Shown piece by piece: positions 22,333-31,881 of a stretch of DNA of 58,239 bases. The translations under genes and the position numbers were made by a program. The DNA is from Kluyvera sichuanensis. GTDB lineage: Bacteria > Pseudomonadota > Gammaproteobacteria > Enterobacterales > Enterobacteriaceae. The DNA is taken from positions 1 through 58,239 of the forward strand of contig NZ_JABBJF010000029.1 of assembly GCF_014218705.1 (NCBI RefSeq). Direction: 5' to 3'. The notes beneath the pieces were generated by a model. It saw only the letters and a program-made list of their open reading frames with translations, searched no databases and was not told the DNA's origin. Every line of letters begins with the position of its first letter. Positions within the stretch are counted from its first letter, which is position 1.

Positions 22333-23559
22333 ATGGCTGACTCCAGTCCTGAACGCCGTTTTACGCGTATCGATCGCTTACCCCCTTATGTTTTTAACAT
22401 TACCGCTGAACTGAAAATGGCTGCGCGTCGGCGCGGCGAAGATATTATCGATTTCAGCATGGGGAACCCGGACGGCGCGACGCCGCCGCACATCGTCGAA
22501 AAACTCTGTACCGTGGCTCAACGCCCGGACACTCACGGCTACTCTACCTCACGCGGTATCCCACGCCTGCGCCGGGCGATCTCTCGCTGGTATCAGGATC
22601 GCTACAACGTCGAGATTGACCCGGAAAGCGAAGCGATTGTGACCATTGGTTCAAAAGAGGGGCTGGCGCACCTGATGCTGGCGACGCTCGATCACGGCGA
22701 TACCGTACTGGTGCCGAACCCGAGTTACCCGATCCACATTTACGGCGCGGTAATTGCCGGAGCCCAGGTACGCTCCGTACCGCTGGTGGAAGGGGTCGAT
22801 TTCTTTAACGAGCTGGAGCGGGCGATTCGCGAAAGCTATCCGAAGCCGAAGATGATGATCTTAGGTTTCCCGTCTAACCCGACCGCGCAGTGCGTCGAGC
22901 TGGAATTCTTTGAAAAAGTGGTCGCGCTGGCTAAACGTTACGACGTGCTGGTGGTGCATGACCTGGCCTATGCCGATATCGTCTACGATGGTTGGAAAGC
23001 GCCGTCGATTATGGAAGTTCCCGGTGCTCGCGACGTGGCGGTCGAGTTCTTCACGCTGTCGAAAAGCTACAACATGGCGGGCTGGCGTATTGGCTTTATG
23101 GTGGGTAATAAAACCCTGGTCAATGCCCTGGCGCGTATTAAGAGCTACCACGACTACGGTACCTTCACTCCGCTACAGGTTGCAGCGATTGCCGCGCTGG
23201 AAGGGGATCAACAGTGCGTGCACGATATCGCCGCGCAGTACAAGCGCCGCCGCGACGTGCTGGTGAAAGGGCTGCATGAGGCGGGCTGGATGGTCGACAT
23301 GCCGAAAGCATCGATGTACGTGTGGGCTAAAATACCCGAGCAGTACGCCCATATGGGCTCGCTGGAGTTCGCCAAGAAGATGCTGCAGGATGCGAAGGTT
23401 TGCGTGTCGCCGGGCATCGGCTTTGGTGACTATGGCGATACCCATGTGCGCTTTGCGCTGATTGAAAACCGTGACCGTATTCGCCAGGCCATTCGCGGCA
23501 TCAAAGCGATGTTCCGCGCCGACGGCCTGCTGCCGTCAGAGGGTAAATCAGCGGGCTGA
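22333..23559 (+). CDS. alaC: Glutamate-pyruvate aminotransferase AlaC
   Basis: PLP-dependent class I/II aminotransferase, 408 residues, that makes alanine from pyruvate and glutamate. The PLP-binding lysine is K244 in [15 protein letters not shown]; the aspartate/tyrosine pocket [13 protein letters not shown] and the arginine in the C-terminal [12 protein letters not shown] segment are present. It is near-identical in layout to E. coli AlaC (412). In E. coli lpxP follows; here ypdK and then a beta-lactamase gene do. A ribosome site GAGG stands eight bases before the ATG. Confidence 0.96.
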   Translation: MADSSPERRFTRIDRLPPYVFNITAELKMAARRRGEDIIDFSMGNPDGATPPHIVEKLCTVAQRPDTHGYSTSRGIPRLRRAISRWYQDRYNVEIDPESEAIVTIGSKEGLAHLMLATLDHGDTVLVPNPSYPIHIYGAVIAGAQVRSVPLVEGVDFFNELERAIRESYPKPKMMILGFPSNPTAQCVELEFFEKVVALAKRYDVLVVHDLAYADIVYDGWKAPSIMEVPGARDVAVEFFTLSKSYNMAGWRIGFMVGNKTLVNALARIKSYHDYGTFTPLQVAAIAALEGDQQCVHDIAAQYKRRRDVLVKGLHEAGWMVDMPKASMYVWAKIPEQYAHMGSLEFAKKMLQDAKVCVSPGIGFGDYGDTHVRFALIENRDRIRQAIRGIKAMFRADGLLPSEGKSAG

Positions 23560-23579
23560 TCGCTTCATCCCCAGAAAAG

Positions 23580-23611
23580 CAAACAGGAGCCAATTGGCTC
23601 CTGTTTTTTTT
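23580..23611 (+). terminator. Terminator of alaC
   Basis: Stem AACAGGAGCC / GGCTCCTGTT with an AATT loop and a run of eight T residues. It is followed 12 bases later by the stop of ypdK on the other strand. Confidence 0.93.
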
Positions 23612-23623
23612 GCTTTTTATTGG

Positions 23624-23695
23624 CTAGATCATCAGGGCGAACGTGCCGGCAAAAACGATGACCATAAAGGAAATGCCCATAAAGAAATATTTCAC
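23624..23695 (-). CDS. ypdK: YpdK, 23-residue membrane protein
   Basis: On the minus strand a GTG start (complement of 23693-23695) opens a 23-codon frame beginning MKYFFMGISFMVIV and ending GTFALMI, then TAG. It differs from E. coli YpdK, as I recall it, at about one residue (Phe for Trp at position 15). A GGAGAG ribosome site lies upstream. It is a single hydrophobic helix, so an inner-membrane small protein; its function is not known. The E. coli gene has the same position after alaC. Confidence 0.85.
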   Translation of the reverse strand: MKYFFMGISFMVIVFAGTFALMI

Positions 23696-24208
23696 GACTC
23701 ATCTCTCCGCGTAATTTTTTCTACGCACTTATGACCGGGTGGTACTGCGAGTTGATATCAACCGACAGAAAAATCTGACTGACTTTTCGCGACTGGCATC
23801 ACCTCAGAATTCTGTGCATTTGTGCTCCAGATGGCGCTAATGTACGCCTAAAGATGAGGGGAAACAAGAGGGATTTTTTTATTAATTTTTAGTTACTTAC
23901 GAGTGTCGTGATTCGGCGACACTTTAATTTCATACGGTAATAAATTCCATTCTGGCGACGTTTCGTTTACCGCTTTCTGCTCGCTTAAACCCCATTGATT
24001 TAAAGGCTAATTTTGTGACGAATGTCGGATAATCATCGTTCTTCGCCTGAGCCCTTTATTGGCAGGATGGCGAAATAGAATGTGCCCTCTGACGCGGATA
24101 TTGAACATGCGGCTACGGATCGGCAAAAAACGGGCCGTTTTGTTTTTACTTTTTGTTTTTTCAATGAATACTGAATGGACGAGGGATAATACTGACAGAG
24201 GATTTTCT
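23696..24208. other. 513-base gap between ypdK and bla
   Basis: AT-rich intergenic DNA with no supported gene, no inverted repeats of an insertion sequence and no integron or ISCR sequence that I recognise. A 50-codon in-frame extension upstream of the bla ATG is open but starts without a ribosome site. A GATAAT box at 24185-24190 could be a -10 element for bla, but no good -35 is at the right distance. Absence of IS ends here supports a resident gene. Confidence 0.6.
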
Positions 24209-25084
24209 ATGATGACCCTGGGCGTTCGCCGGACAATGTTAATGATGATGGCCACTCTTCCGCTACTGCTTGGCAGTACGGCACTGTACGCCGGGACCAG
24301 CAGCGTGCAGCAAAAGCTGGAAGCGTTGGAGAAAAGCACGGGCGGACGGCTGGGTGTGGCGCTGATTAACACCGCTGATGATTCGCAAATTGTCTATCGC
24401 GCAGACGAGCGCTTTGCGATGTGCAGCACCAGTAAGGTGATGGCGGCAGCGGCGGTGCTCAAGCAGAGCGAAAGTGATAAGACGCTTTTAAATCAGCGTG
24501 TTGAAATTAAGAAGAGCGATCTGATTAACTACAATCCGATAGCCGAAAAGCACGTTAACGGCACCATGACGCTGGCGGAACTTAGCGCGGCGGCGCTGCA
24601 GTACAGCGACAATACCGCCATGAATAAGCTGATTGCGCATCTTGGCGGCCCGGATAAAGTCACTGCCTTTGCCCGTTCGCTGGGGGATGAAACCTTCCGT
24701 CTCGACCGAACCGAACCAACGCTCAATACTGCTATCCCTGGCGACCCGCGCGATACCACCACGCCGTTGGCGATGGCGCAGACGCTGCGTAATCTGACGC
24801 TGGGTAAAGCGCTGGCGGAAACCCAGCGGGCGCAACTGGTGACGTGGCTTAAGGGCAACACTACCGGCAGCGCGAGCATTCAGGCGGGCCTGCCAACATC
24901 ATGGGTGGTGGGAGATAAAACCGGCAGCGGGGATTATGGTACGACCAACGATATCGCCGTTATCTGGCCGGAAGACCATGCGCCGCTGATTCTGGTGACC
25001 TACTTTACCCAGCCTGAGCAGAAGGCGGAAAGTCGCCGCGATGTACTGGCCGCTGCGGCAAAAATCGTTACCCAAGGGCTTTAG
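24209..25084 (+). CDS. bla: Class A extended-spectrum beta-lactamase, CTX-M/KLU family (closest to the CTX-M-2/KLUA branch)
   Basis: Periplasmic serine beta-lactamase of 291 residues, the CTX-M length, from the first of two adjacent ATGs with GAGG upstream. A signal peptide covers about residues 1-28 ([10 protein letters not shown]). The active serine is in MCSTSKV (residue 73, Ambler 70), SDN follows in QYSDN, the omega-loop glutamate in EPTLN (170), and KTG at 238-240. The residue corresponding to Ambler 240 is Asp (GSGDYG) and 167 is Pro, the unevolved state. The core ([48 protein letters not shown]) reads most like CTX-M-2/KLUA by memory, with some CTX-M-8-like positions. It is flanked by chromosomal genes, without IS or integron, as expected for the Kluyvera progenitor genes. 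The exact allele needs a database. Confidence 0.95.
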   Translation: MMTLGVRRTMLMMMATLPLLLGSTALYAGTSSVQQKLEALEKSTGGRLGVALINTADDSQIVYRADERFAMCSTSKVMAAAAVLKQSESDKTLLNQRVEIKKSDLINYNPIAEKHVNGTMTLAELSAAALQYSDNTAMNKLIAHLGGPDKVTAFARSLGDETFRLDRTEPTLNTAIPGDPRDTTTPLAMAQTLRNLTLGKALAETQRAQLVTWLKGNTTGSASIQAGLPTSWVVGDKTGSGDYGTTNDIAVIWPEDHAPLILVTYFTQPEQKAESRRDVLAAAAKIVTQGL

Positions 25085-25094
25085 CGTCAGTGGT

Positions 25095-25123
25095 TAAAAA
25101 CGCCCCGCGCAGGATGGCGGGGC
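25095..25123 (-). terminator. Hairpin between bla and wbuC
   Basis: GCCCCGC (25102-25108) pairs with GCGGGGC (25117-25123). On the minus strand the stem is followed by GTTTTT, so it is a terminator for the cupin gene; on the plus strand it lacks a T-run but may still protect the bla message. Confidence 0.7.
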
Positions 25124-25134
25124 ATTGAGGACAC

Positions 25135-25611
25135 TCAGCGGGCTGGCGCGCTGTCACCAACCTGAGCCATGGCATACCACGCCATCAATTCAGCGGTTCC
25201 CGCTTCTCCTTCAGCCTGAGACCACGGCGCGTAGTCTTCTTCAGCGACAGGCTGATACGCGCCCTGTTTCACTTCAAAAATCACGCCGCCGTTGTCCAGC
25301 GACAGCACGGCATGCCAGGTGCCCGCCGCCATTTCCAGTACGGTGCAGCTTTCTCCCAGTACCGCCCGGTGAGTTACCGTTCCCTGTTCGTCAAAATTCA
25401 GCACCACAAAACGTCCGCTGAGTGGCAGCAGTAGCTCAAAGGTATGCGGATGGCGGTGTGGGCGCACGTAGGTACCTGGCTCCATCGCAATCGCCAGACG
25501 CTGAACCGGATCGCTTAGCTCAGGATGGAAATTACGGTGCGCGCGCAGTCGTGGAGATTGAGCGGCAGCGGCGCTCTGCTGTTGCATATCGTTACAGGTG
25601 ATCTGTTTCAT
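25135..25611 (-). CDS. wbuC: WbuC-family cupin (the orf477 of CTX-M contexts)
   Basis: A 158-residue cupin protein encoded by exactly 477 bp. Metal-ligand histidines are seen in RPHRHPHTFELLLPLSGR (cupin motif 1) with a further histidine in GTWHAV. WbuC proteins are found in O-antigen clusters and elsewhere as predicted sugar isomerases or epimerases; the reaction is not established. It is convergent with bla. Mobilised blaCTX-M genes of the CTX-M-1 group often carry an orf477 of this family at the same place, and CTX-M-2 contexts a related orf3. No sugar-synthesis genes are nearby. Confidence 0.85.
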   Translation of the reverse strand: MKQITCNDMQQQSAAAAQSPRLRAHRNFHPELSDPVQRLAIAMEPGTYVRPHRHPHTFELLLPLSGRFVVLNFDEQGTVTHRAVLGESCTVLEMAAGTWHAVLSLDNGGVIFEVKQGAYQPVAEEDYAPWSQAEGEAGTAELMAWYAMAQVGDSAPAR

Positions 25612-25766
25612 CCTGACGGCCTTGTTTATACGGGAAAATGTGGTCGCCAGATTGCCAGAACTTACCGGGCAAGTGAAGCCTGTGGCTTGTGTCTTATGCC
25701 GCTAAAGGTCATAGTTGCATAGTTGTTATTTAATTTATGAATGATTGTTATGTGAGAGAGTCGCCC

Positions 25767-27149
25767 ATGGAGACATACCTGAAGAAGATGAAAGGCGAGT
25801 GGCTGTTGCTGCTTAAGCAGACCGAACCTCACATACGGACGCTGGCCGCAGAGATTGCCGCCGCAAATGCGCATGCGCTGTGCGCTGAATTTTATAAAGT
25901 GGTGCTGGCCGACCCTCACGCTGAAGAGTTCCTTAGCAATGAGCAGGTGGAAAAACAGCTCAAGAGCGCGCTGGAGAAGTGGATTATCGATATTCTCTCC
26001 TGCAAAGAGGAGGACATCGACCGCCTGATTGAAGCCCAGCATACCGTTGCGGAAGTGCACGCGCGGATCGGTATTCCGGTTGAACTGGTGGAGATGGGAT
26101 TTCGGGTACTGAAGAAAATCCTCTATCCCGCCATTATTTACAGCTCGCAGGAGGCGGCCGATAAGCTGCAGATCTACCACTTCGCTATCAACAGTATTGA
26201 CCTGGCGATGGAGGTCATGTCGCGGGCATTTTCCTTCAGTGAAAGCAGCCTATCGAAAGAGGATGAGAACTACCGAATCTTCTCGCTGCTGGAGAATGCC
26301 GAAGAGGAGAAAGAGCGGCAAATCGCCACGTTGCTGACCTGGGAGCTCGATATTATCTATAAAGTCGTGCTGGATTCGGATCTCGGCAACAGCATGCCGC
26401 TCAGCCAGTCGGACTTTGGCCTGTGGTTTAACCATAAGGGACGTCATTACTTCAGCGGTATTGCCGAAGTGGGCCATATTTCCCGACTGATGCAGGATTT
26501 CGATGGTGTTATCCACGTCCAGAGCGCGGGAGATAAATCGCTCGGCAACAAAGCCCAGCGTAATAAGTTTCTGATCCAGCTTAGAAGTACGGTGTCGCAG
26601 ATCCTGACTCTGCTCCGTGAGCTGTTTGAAGAGGTTTCTCGCCATGAGGTAGGGATGGACGTGCTGACGAAACTGCTCAACCGCCGTTTTCTGCCAACCA
26701 TTTTTAAACGTGAAATCGCCCACGCTAACCGGGTTGGCACGCCGCTGTCTATTCTGGTGATTGATGTCGATAAGTTTAAGAAAATTAATGATACCTGGGG
26801 TCATAACACCGGCGATGATATTTTGCGTCGGGTGTCTCAGGTCTTTTATGACAACGTGCGCAGCAGCGATTACGTGTTCCGCTACGGCGGTGATGAATTT
26901 ATTATCGTCCTCACCGAAGCTTCCCCGGTTGATACACTGCGCACCGCCGAACGTATCCGCAGTCGGGTTGAGAAAACCAAAGTGAAGGCACCGGACGGTA
27001 ATGATATCCCGCTGTCGCTGTCGATCGGGGCGGCGATGTTTAACGGTCACCCGGACTATGAACGGCTGATCCAACTGGCGGATGAAGCGCTTTATATCGC
27101 CAAAAAACGTGGTAGGAACTGCGTCGAGATGTGGAAAGCCGCCCAGTAA
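25767..27149 (+). CDS. dosC: Oxygen-sensing diguanylate cyclase DosC (globin-coupled GGDEF)
   Basis: 460 residues from the ATG at 25767, identical in length to E. coli DosC/YddV. Residues 1-155 form the globin-coupled heme sensor with proximal histidine H98 in QHTVAEVHARIGIPVE. A middle linker domain follows, then a GGDEF domain with an intact GGDEF motif at about 374-378 and the RYGG.EF..VLTEAS context. The enzyme makes cyclic di-GMP in response to oxygen at the heme. In E. coli dosC forms an operon with the phosphodiesterase gene dosP; no dosP follows here. Ten upstream in-frame codons from 25737 are an unlikely extension. The gene is divergent from wbuC. Confidence 0.95.
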   Translation: METYLKKMKGEWLLLLKQTEPHIRTLAAEIAAANAHALCAEFYKVVLADPHAEEFLSNEQVEKQLKSALEKWIIDILSCKEEDIDRLIEAQHTVAEVHARIGIPVELVEMGFRVLKKILYPAIIYSSQEAADKLQIYHFAINSIDLAMEVMSRAFSFSESSLSKEDENYRIFSLLENAEEEKERQIATLLTWELDIIYKVVLDSDLGNSMPLSQSDFGLWFNHKGRHYFSGIAEVGHISRLMQDFDGVIHVQSAGDKSLGNKAQRNKFLIQLRSTVSQILTLLRELFEEVSRHEVGMDVLTKLLNRRFLPTIFKREIAHANRVGTPLSILVIDVDKFKKINDTWGHNTGDDILRRVSQVFYDNVRSSDYVFRYGGDEFIIVLTEASPVDTLRTAERIRSRVEKTKVKAPDGNDIPLSLSIGAAMFNGHPDYERLIQLADEALYIAKKRGRNCVEMWKAAQ

Positions 27150-27193
27150 ACGGTCGGTTTCGCCATCGTACTGCTTTTACCCTCACTCCCTGA

Positions 27194-27222
27194 AACCGTC
27201 AGGAGAACGTCTTCTGACGGTT
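27194..27222 (+). terminator. Hairpin after dosC
   Basis: Perfect arms AACCGTCAG (27194-27202) and CTGACGGTT (27214-27222) 45 bases after the dosC stop. There is no T-run, so it may act as an RNA stabiliser or a Rho-linked end rather than a classic terminator. The remaining bases to the autotransporter gene at 27439 are AT-rich promoter DNA. Confidence 0.5.
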
Positions 27223-27438
27223 AATCCCCAGTCTATTCCCCTCTGTTTTCGCGTCGCTACCTGGTGTTACTGCCCGCACGTCATGCCGATTTTTGATGTC
27301 TCTATCAGGCATAAGAGGGATGTTTTAAATCATAAGTAAAATTTATATATTTCTTAATTTTTTAGTGATTTATTAAGCGATGTAACGATCTTGATATATA
27401 TGTGATGCAATTGTGTTTCTTTTCCTGGGGAGAGGGAA

Positions 27439-29943
27439 ATGAATAAAAAATCAATGCGTTTGCTCGTCGCGGGTTTTACCGGCAGCGCCGGTCTCTTTAC
27501 GGTTCCAACCGCGTTTGCGGATTGCTCTACTTCAAGCGCTACCTCTGTGACGTGCTCCGGCACCATCACGTCATCTCAGCGTTTTGATTCTGCGGGACAA
27601 AATATCAATATTACGCAAGGAACGACGATAACCACCTCTGGTCAACTGTATGCCGCGTACTTCTCAAGCATGGGGGGCACTCTTCAAAACAACGGCAGCA
27701 TCATCTCGACCGATGGCGATGCGGTTCAATATCACACCACCGGTGGGGCGACGCTCGGAAATGCGGGGACGATAACCACCTCTGGTGATTGGTCTGATGC
27801 CATTGATATAAGCGAAGTTAGAAACAGCTCGCTAAACAATAGCGGTACGCTGGCAACGACGGGGGCGAACAGCCACGGTATCAATATTGGCGCTGACACT
27901 CGTCAGCCATCGCTGAACAATAGCGGTAATATCGTGACGACCGGAGACACCGCGAACGGTATTAATGTGCTGTATAGCAATGACGGTACGATAGTTAACC
28001 AGGGGAATATTACGGCCAGCGGGGCCGGAAGTAACGGCATTTATCTGGGCGACCAGGTCACTAACTACACTCTGCAGAATGCGGCGAATGGCGTTATCTA
28101 TTCATCGGCGGGCAACGGCATCACTACGCGCGATGGCGCAACGGTCAATTCGATCATCAACGATGGCATTATTGATGCGGGCGTTGCTGGTATCTCGCTG
28201 GGTGGCACCTCGCGGATTATCACGTTGAAGAATAATGGCTATATCATCGGTGCGGGTACCGGTGACGCCATTGTAGTAACGGACAGCGCTTTCCTTGGAC
28301 AGTTGACGAATACCGGTATTATTGGCGCATTGGATGGCGATGCTATTCGCGTCGATGGCGCAGCCGTCATTAGCGATGGGGTGAAAAACCAGGGAGCGAT
28401 TGTCGGCAGGATCAACGCCCCAAATACTAATCTGCATAACTACGGCATCGTTGAACTGCTCAGTACCAGCGCGCCGTCGGTGGTCAAAGACTACTCGCAG
28501 ACCGCTACTGGCGTGCTGGGTCTACAGGCCGACAGTTCGACCAGCTACGGCCAATTACAGGCCACGGGTGATGCTACGCTCAACGGACGGGTGGTGGTCG
28601 CAACGCGCGGCAGTACGAGCTTTACCGACGGTGATGAACTGACGAACGTAGTGACGGCGGCCAGTATTACCGGCACGCCTTCCGCGGTGCTGGATGACTC
28701 GCTCCGTTACCAGTTTGTGCAAGAACTGACCGGGACCACCTACTCGTTGAAAATAGTCGATACCAATCTGACGACGGTATCCAATACTATCGCGACGACC
28801 AAAAGCAACGATTCGCTGACGGGCGTAGGGACGGTTGTTGATACGATTATCAACAACAATAACGCTTCCCAGGCGACAGCCTGTACAGGCGCGCTCGCCA
28901 GTACCGTTTGTGCCATTACTTCATCGTTTAATGCCGGGCAGGTGCGCAAAAACGTGGTTCAGCTTGCTCCGCTGATGGATGGCAGCATGCCGTATATCGC
29001 GCTTAATAATTTGCGTGCGTTTGGTGATATCGTCAGCAGCCGTCAGGATTCAGTGCGTGGGCAGGGCTACCTCAGCGAGTTTAATCCGGAGAAATATCTG
29101 TGGATCCGCCCGGTGGGGCGTTGGGATAGCCAGTCCACTCGTGGCGATTACGCAGGCTACAACGCAGATACGCGCGGCATTGCCATCGGGGCCGATGGGC
29201 TAGTTTATGACCGTACCCGGCTTGGTTTAGCGCTGGGAATGAGCCGTACGGATGTTAACGATACGTCCGATGATATCCGTCATGATGCGCGGGTTGATAG
29301 CTGGAATATGCTGGTCTATGGCGGCTATGACTTTACGCCGGACACTGGGCTGACGTGGCAAACCGGGCTGGGGCGCAATACCACTAAAGGTAATCGATAC
29401 CTGAATATTGAGAACCCGGCGGACGGTAGTTCGGTGTTTAACGGCGTGGCGCACTCAGACTATAACAGCGATACCTTCCAGGCGGGTTTGGGGCTGCAAA
29501 GCGCATTCCATCCGACGAACGAGGTGACGTTAACGCCTGAGGTGCGCACCGACTACTATCGGGTGAAGGATGATGGCTATCAGGAGTCCGGTGCTGATGA
29601 CGTTGGTCTGAAGGTGGATGGTGCCACTACCGAAGCGTTAATTGTCTCCAGTAAGCTAAAGGCCGGGCTGCAACTCTCTGATATTGTGAATGTTCACGGC
29701 TATATCGGTGCAGGTTATGACACGATGAACCGGCGCTCTGACACCACGGCGGCCTTTATCGGCAGCACGACAACGCCATTCACCTATCGTGGCATGAGCG
29801 AAAGCCCGTGGATTGCAATGGCAGGCGTTGGGGTAACGGCGAAGTTCAGCGATGTGCTGGACGGCACGGTTCAGTACGACGCGGGGCAGCGCACCGCCTT
29901 TACCAGCCAAAGCGTTAGCCTGAAGGTGCGTTACGCGTTCTGA
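27439..29943 (+). CDS. Autotransporter (type Va secretion), unknown passenger
   Basis: 834 residues. A Sec signal peptide (1-28, ending TAFA) is followed by a passenger of about 400 residues rich in Asn, Gly, Thr and Ser with repeated strand motifs such as LNNSGTL.TTG and LQNNGSI.STDG, typical of a beta-helix. A linker (about 460-545) and an autotransporter beta-barrel domain (about 550-834) follow, ending in the outer-membrane signature VRYAF with terminal Phe. No protease serine motif (GDSGS) was seen, so an adhesin or surface protein is more likely than a protease. Two cysteines (ACTG..STVC) sit in the linker and two near the mature N-terminus. The gene has its own ribosome site (GAGAGG). 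Confidence 0.88.
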   Translation: MNKKSMRLLVAGFTGSAGLFTVPTAFADCSTSSATSVTCSGTITSSQRFDSAGQNINITQGTTITTSGQLYAAYFSSMGGTLQNNGSIISTDGDAVQYHTTGGATLGNAGTITTSGDWSDAIDISEVRNSSLNNSGTLATTGANSHGINIGADTRQPSLNNSGNIVTTGDTANGINVLYSNDGTIVNQGNITASGAGSNGIYLGDQVTNYTLQNAANGVIYSSAGNGITTRDGATVNSIINDGIIDAGVAGISLGGTSRIITLKNNGYIIGAGTGDAIVVTDSAFLGQLTNTGIIGALDGDAIRVDGAAVISDGVKNQGAIVGRINAPNTNLHNYGIVELLSTSAPSVVKDYSQTATGVLGLQADSSTSYGQLQATGDATLNGRVVVATRGSTSFTDGDELTNVVTAASITGTPSAVLDDSLRYQFVQELTGTTYSLKIVDTNLTTVSNTIATTKSNDSLTGVGTVVDTIINNNNASQATACTGALASTVCAITSSFNAGQVRKNVVQLAPLMDGSMPYIALNNLRAFGDIVSSRQDSVRGQGYLSEFNPEKYLWIRPVGRWDSQSTRGDYAGYNADTRGIAIGADGLVYDRTRLGLALGMSRTDVNDTSDDIRHDARVDSWNMLVYGGYDFTPDTGLTWQTGLGRNTTKGNRYLNIENPADGSSVFNGVAHSDYNSDTFQAGLGLQSAFHPTNEVTLTPEVRTDYYRVKDDGYQESGADDVGLKVDGATTEALIVSSKLKAGLQLSDIVNVHGYIGAGYDTMNRRSDTTAAFIGSTTTPFTYRGMSESPWIAMAGVGVTAKFSDVLDGTVQYDAGQRTAFTSQSVSLKVRYAF

Positions 29944-29963
29944 TAAGCGAGCAGGAAAAGAGA

Positions 29964-29988
29964 GAGGCGACGGAATCGTCGCCTCTGT
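29964..29988. terminator. Hairpin between the autotransporter gene and dctM
   Basis: AGAGGCGAC / GTCGCCTCT with a GGAATC loop, followed on the plus strand by GTTGGGTTTT. It lies between two convergent genes and probably serves the autotransporter gene. Confidence 0.65.
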
Positions 29989-29994
29989 TGGGTT

Positions 29995-31281
29995 TTACAT
30001 CACGCCGAAGAGTTTAGGCAGGAACAGCGAAATTTCTGGAATATAGGTGACCAGCAGCAGGATAAGGAACAGGACGCCGTAGAACGGCAGCATGGCTTTC
30101 ACCACCTGCTCGATTTTTTGCTTACTGACCGCACTGGCAACGAACAGCACCGAGCCGACCGGCGGCGTAATCAGACCAATTCCCAGGTTAACCAGCATAA
30201 TCATCCCGAAGTGAACCGGGTCGATGCCCAGCGCATTGGTCACCGGCAGCAGCACCGGCGTCAGGATCAGAATCAGCGGCGCCATATCCATCAAAGTGCC
30301 GATTAGCAGCAGCATGATGTTAATGCACATCAGAATCACATACTTGTTATCGGAGATGCTGGTGAAGGCTTCGGTGATACGCATTGGCAGCTGCATATAG
30401 GTCATGATGGCGCCAAAAGCGGCGGCAAAACCAATCAGGATCATGACGATAGTGACGGTTTTTACCGTGCGGTACATCAGTTTTGGCAGCTCGGACCATT
30501 TGTAGTCGCGGTAGATAAACATCGTCACAAAGAACGACCACAGACAGGCGATGGCCGCGGATTCCGTTGCGGTAAAGATACCGGAGAGGATCCCGCCCAT
30601 AATGATGACTACGGTCATCAGCCCCCAGAGGGTATCGACGAAAATCTTCAGCGCCTGGCGGAACGGCACACGTTCACCTTTCGGGTAGCCGCGCTTGCGG
30701 GCGAAGCATACGCACATCACCATCAGGCTTAAACTCAGCAGCAGCCCCGGTAAAATACCGGCAATAAACAGCGCGGCAATGGAGACCGTGCCGCCGGTTG
30801 CCAGTGAGTAGATCACTGAGTTGTGGCTTGGCGGCGTCAGGATGGCCTGCACCGAACCGCTGGCGGTAACCGCTGCGGCGAAATCGCGCGGATAGCCCTT
30901 TTTATCCATTTCCGGGATCATCACCGAACCAATCGACGCGGTGTCCGCCACGGATGAGCCGGAGATGGCGCCAAAGAAGGTTGAGGCGACGATATTCACC
31001 AGCGACAGGCCGCCGCGGATAAAGCCCACGAAAATATAGGCGAAGTTCACCAGTCGGCGGGCAATGCCGCCCTCGGCCATAATCGCCCCGGCGAGGATAA
31101 AGAACGGAATCGCCAGCAGCGAGAATTTATTGACCCCGTTGGTTAACTGAATCATCACCGCTTCCAGCGGGATATCAATATACCAGGCGCCAATAATGGC
31201 GCTGATGCCCACGGCGAAAGCCACCGGTACCCCAATTGCCAGCATAATGCCGAGCGTAAAGACGAGAATAAATGCGTCCAT
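29995..31281 (-). CDS. dctM: TRAP transporter large permease (DctM)
   Basis: 428 residues from the ATG at 31281 (MDAFILVFTLGIMLAIGVPV), with about a dozen membrane spans. The DctM signatures are seen: LLAIPFFILAGAIMAEGGIARRLV, SGSSVADTASIGSVMIPEM and the C-terminal NLGIGLITPPVGSVLFVA. It is the sodium-driven membrane component that works with DctQ and the binding protein DctP to import an organic acid. It is the last gene of a three-gene operon. Substrate cannot be read from this subunit. Confidence 0.93.
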   Translation of the reverse strand: MDAFILVFTLGIMLAIGVPVAFAVGISAIIGAWYIDIPLEAVMIQLTNGVNKFSLLAIPFFILAGAIMAEGGIARRLVNFAYIFVGFIRGGLSLVNIVASTFFGAISGSSVADTASIGSVMIPEMDKKGYPRDFAAAVTASGSVQAILTPPSHNSVIYSLATGGTVSIAALFIAGILPGLLLSLSLMVMCVCFARKRGYPKGERVPFRQALKIFVDTLWGLMTVVIIMGGILSGIFTATESAAIACLWSFFVTMFIYRDYKWSELPKLMYRTVKTVTIVMILIGFAAAFGAIMTYMQLPMRITEAFTSISDNKYVILMCINIMLLLIGTLMDMAPLILILTPVLLPVTNALGIDPVHFGMIMLVNLGIGLITPPVGSVLFVASAVSKQKIEQVVKAMLPFYGVLFLILLLVTYIPEISLFLPKLFGVM

Positions 31282-31309
31282 CTGTATTCCTTTTCTCAAT
31301 AACCGGGGC

Positions 31310-31819
31310 TTAACTGGTGGAACCCAGCATCACGACAGGGCGCTGATACTGTGGGCCACGCCAGAGCTTTTCGATGATGAAAAGCAGGGTGATGGCGGAA
31401 CCTATTGGCAGCGGCAGGTAGTTTTCTCCGGCGGTGAGCAGCGGGAATTCCGCCACCGGCTGTTCCCACAGCTCGTAGCACAGCAGGGTGCCGTACCAGA
31501 GGATAAACAGGCTGATGGCCATCAGCATCAGGTCGGCCAGGATCAGGCAGACGCGGCGCGCACCTTCGCTCAGACGGTCGGTGACCATGCTGACGGCAAT
31601 ATGGGAGCCCGCGCGATAGCTGACGGCGGCACCGATAAAGGTAAAAGTCACCATACATAAAATGGCAACCGGTTCAGGCCAGGAGAGGGCGCTGTTCATC
31701 ACGTAGCGGGCAAAAATACCTACGGGGATAACGGCAACCATGACCAGCAGCGCGAGCCCGGCAATCCACATGGAGATACGATAGATAATATCCATCAATG
31801 ACGAATAGCGTTCGTCCAT
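31310..31819 (-). CDS. dctQ: TRAP transporter small permease (DctQ)
   Basis: 169 residues, with the family's four membrane spans and the WPEPVAILCMVTFTFIGAA segment of DctQ proteins. The ATG at 31819 has a GAGG ribosome site at good spacing, while the one at 31825 is too close to it. It lies between dctP and dctM in a gene order common to TRAP systems. Confidence 0.88.
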   Translation of the reverse strand: MDERYSSLMDIIYRISMWIAGLALLVMVAVIPVGIFARYVMNSALSWPEPVAILCMVTFTFIGAAVSYRAGSHIAVSMVTDRLSEGARRVCLILADLMLMAISLFILWYGTLLCYELWEQPVAEFPLLTAGENYLPLPIGSAITLLFIIEKLWRGPQYQRPVVMLGSTS

Positions 31820-31881
31820 AATCATAACCTCGAAGACATAATGGAACTGAGGCGGATGAACAGGTTCACCCGCCCGAACGA

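Noticed and set aside
24059..24208. In-frame upstream extension of the beta-lactamase by 50 codons
   Set aside because: The ATG pair at 24209 has the ribosome site, a proper signal peptide and the standard 291-residue family length.
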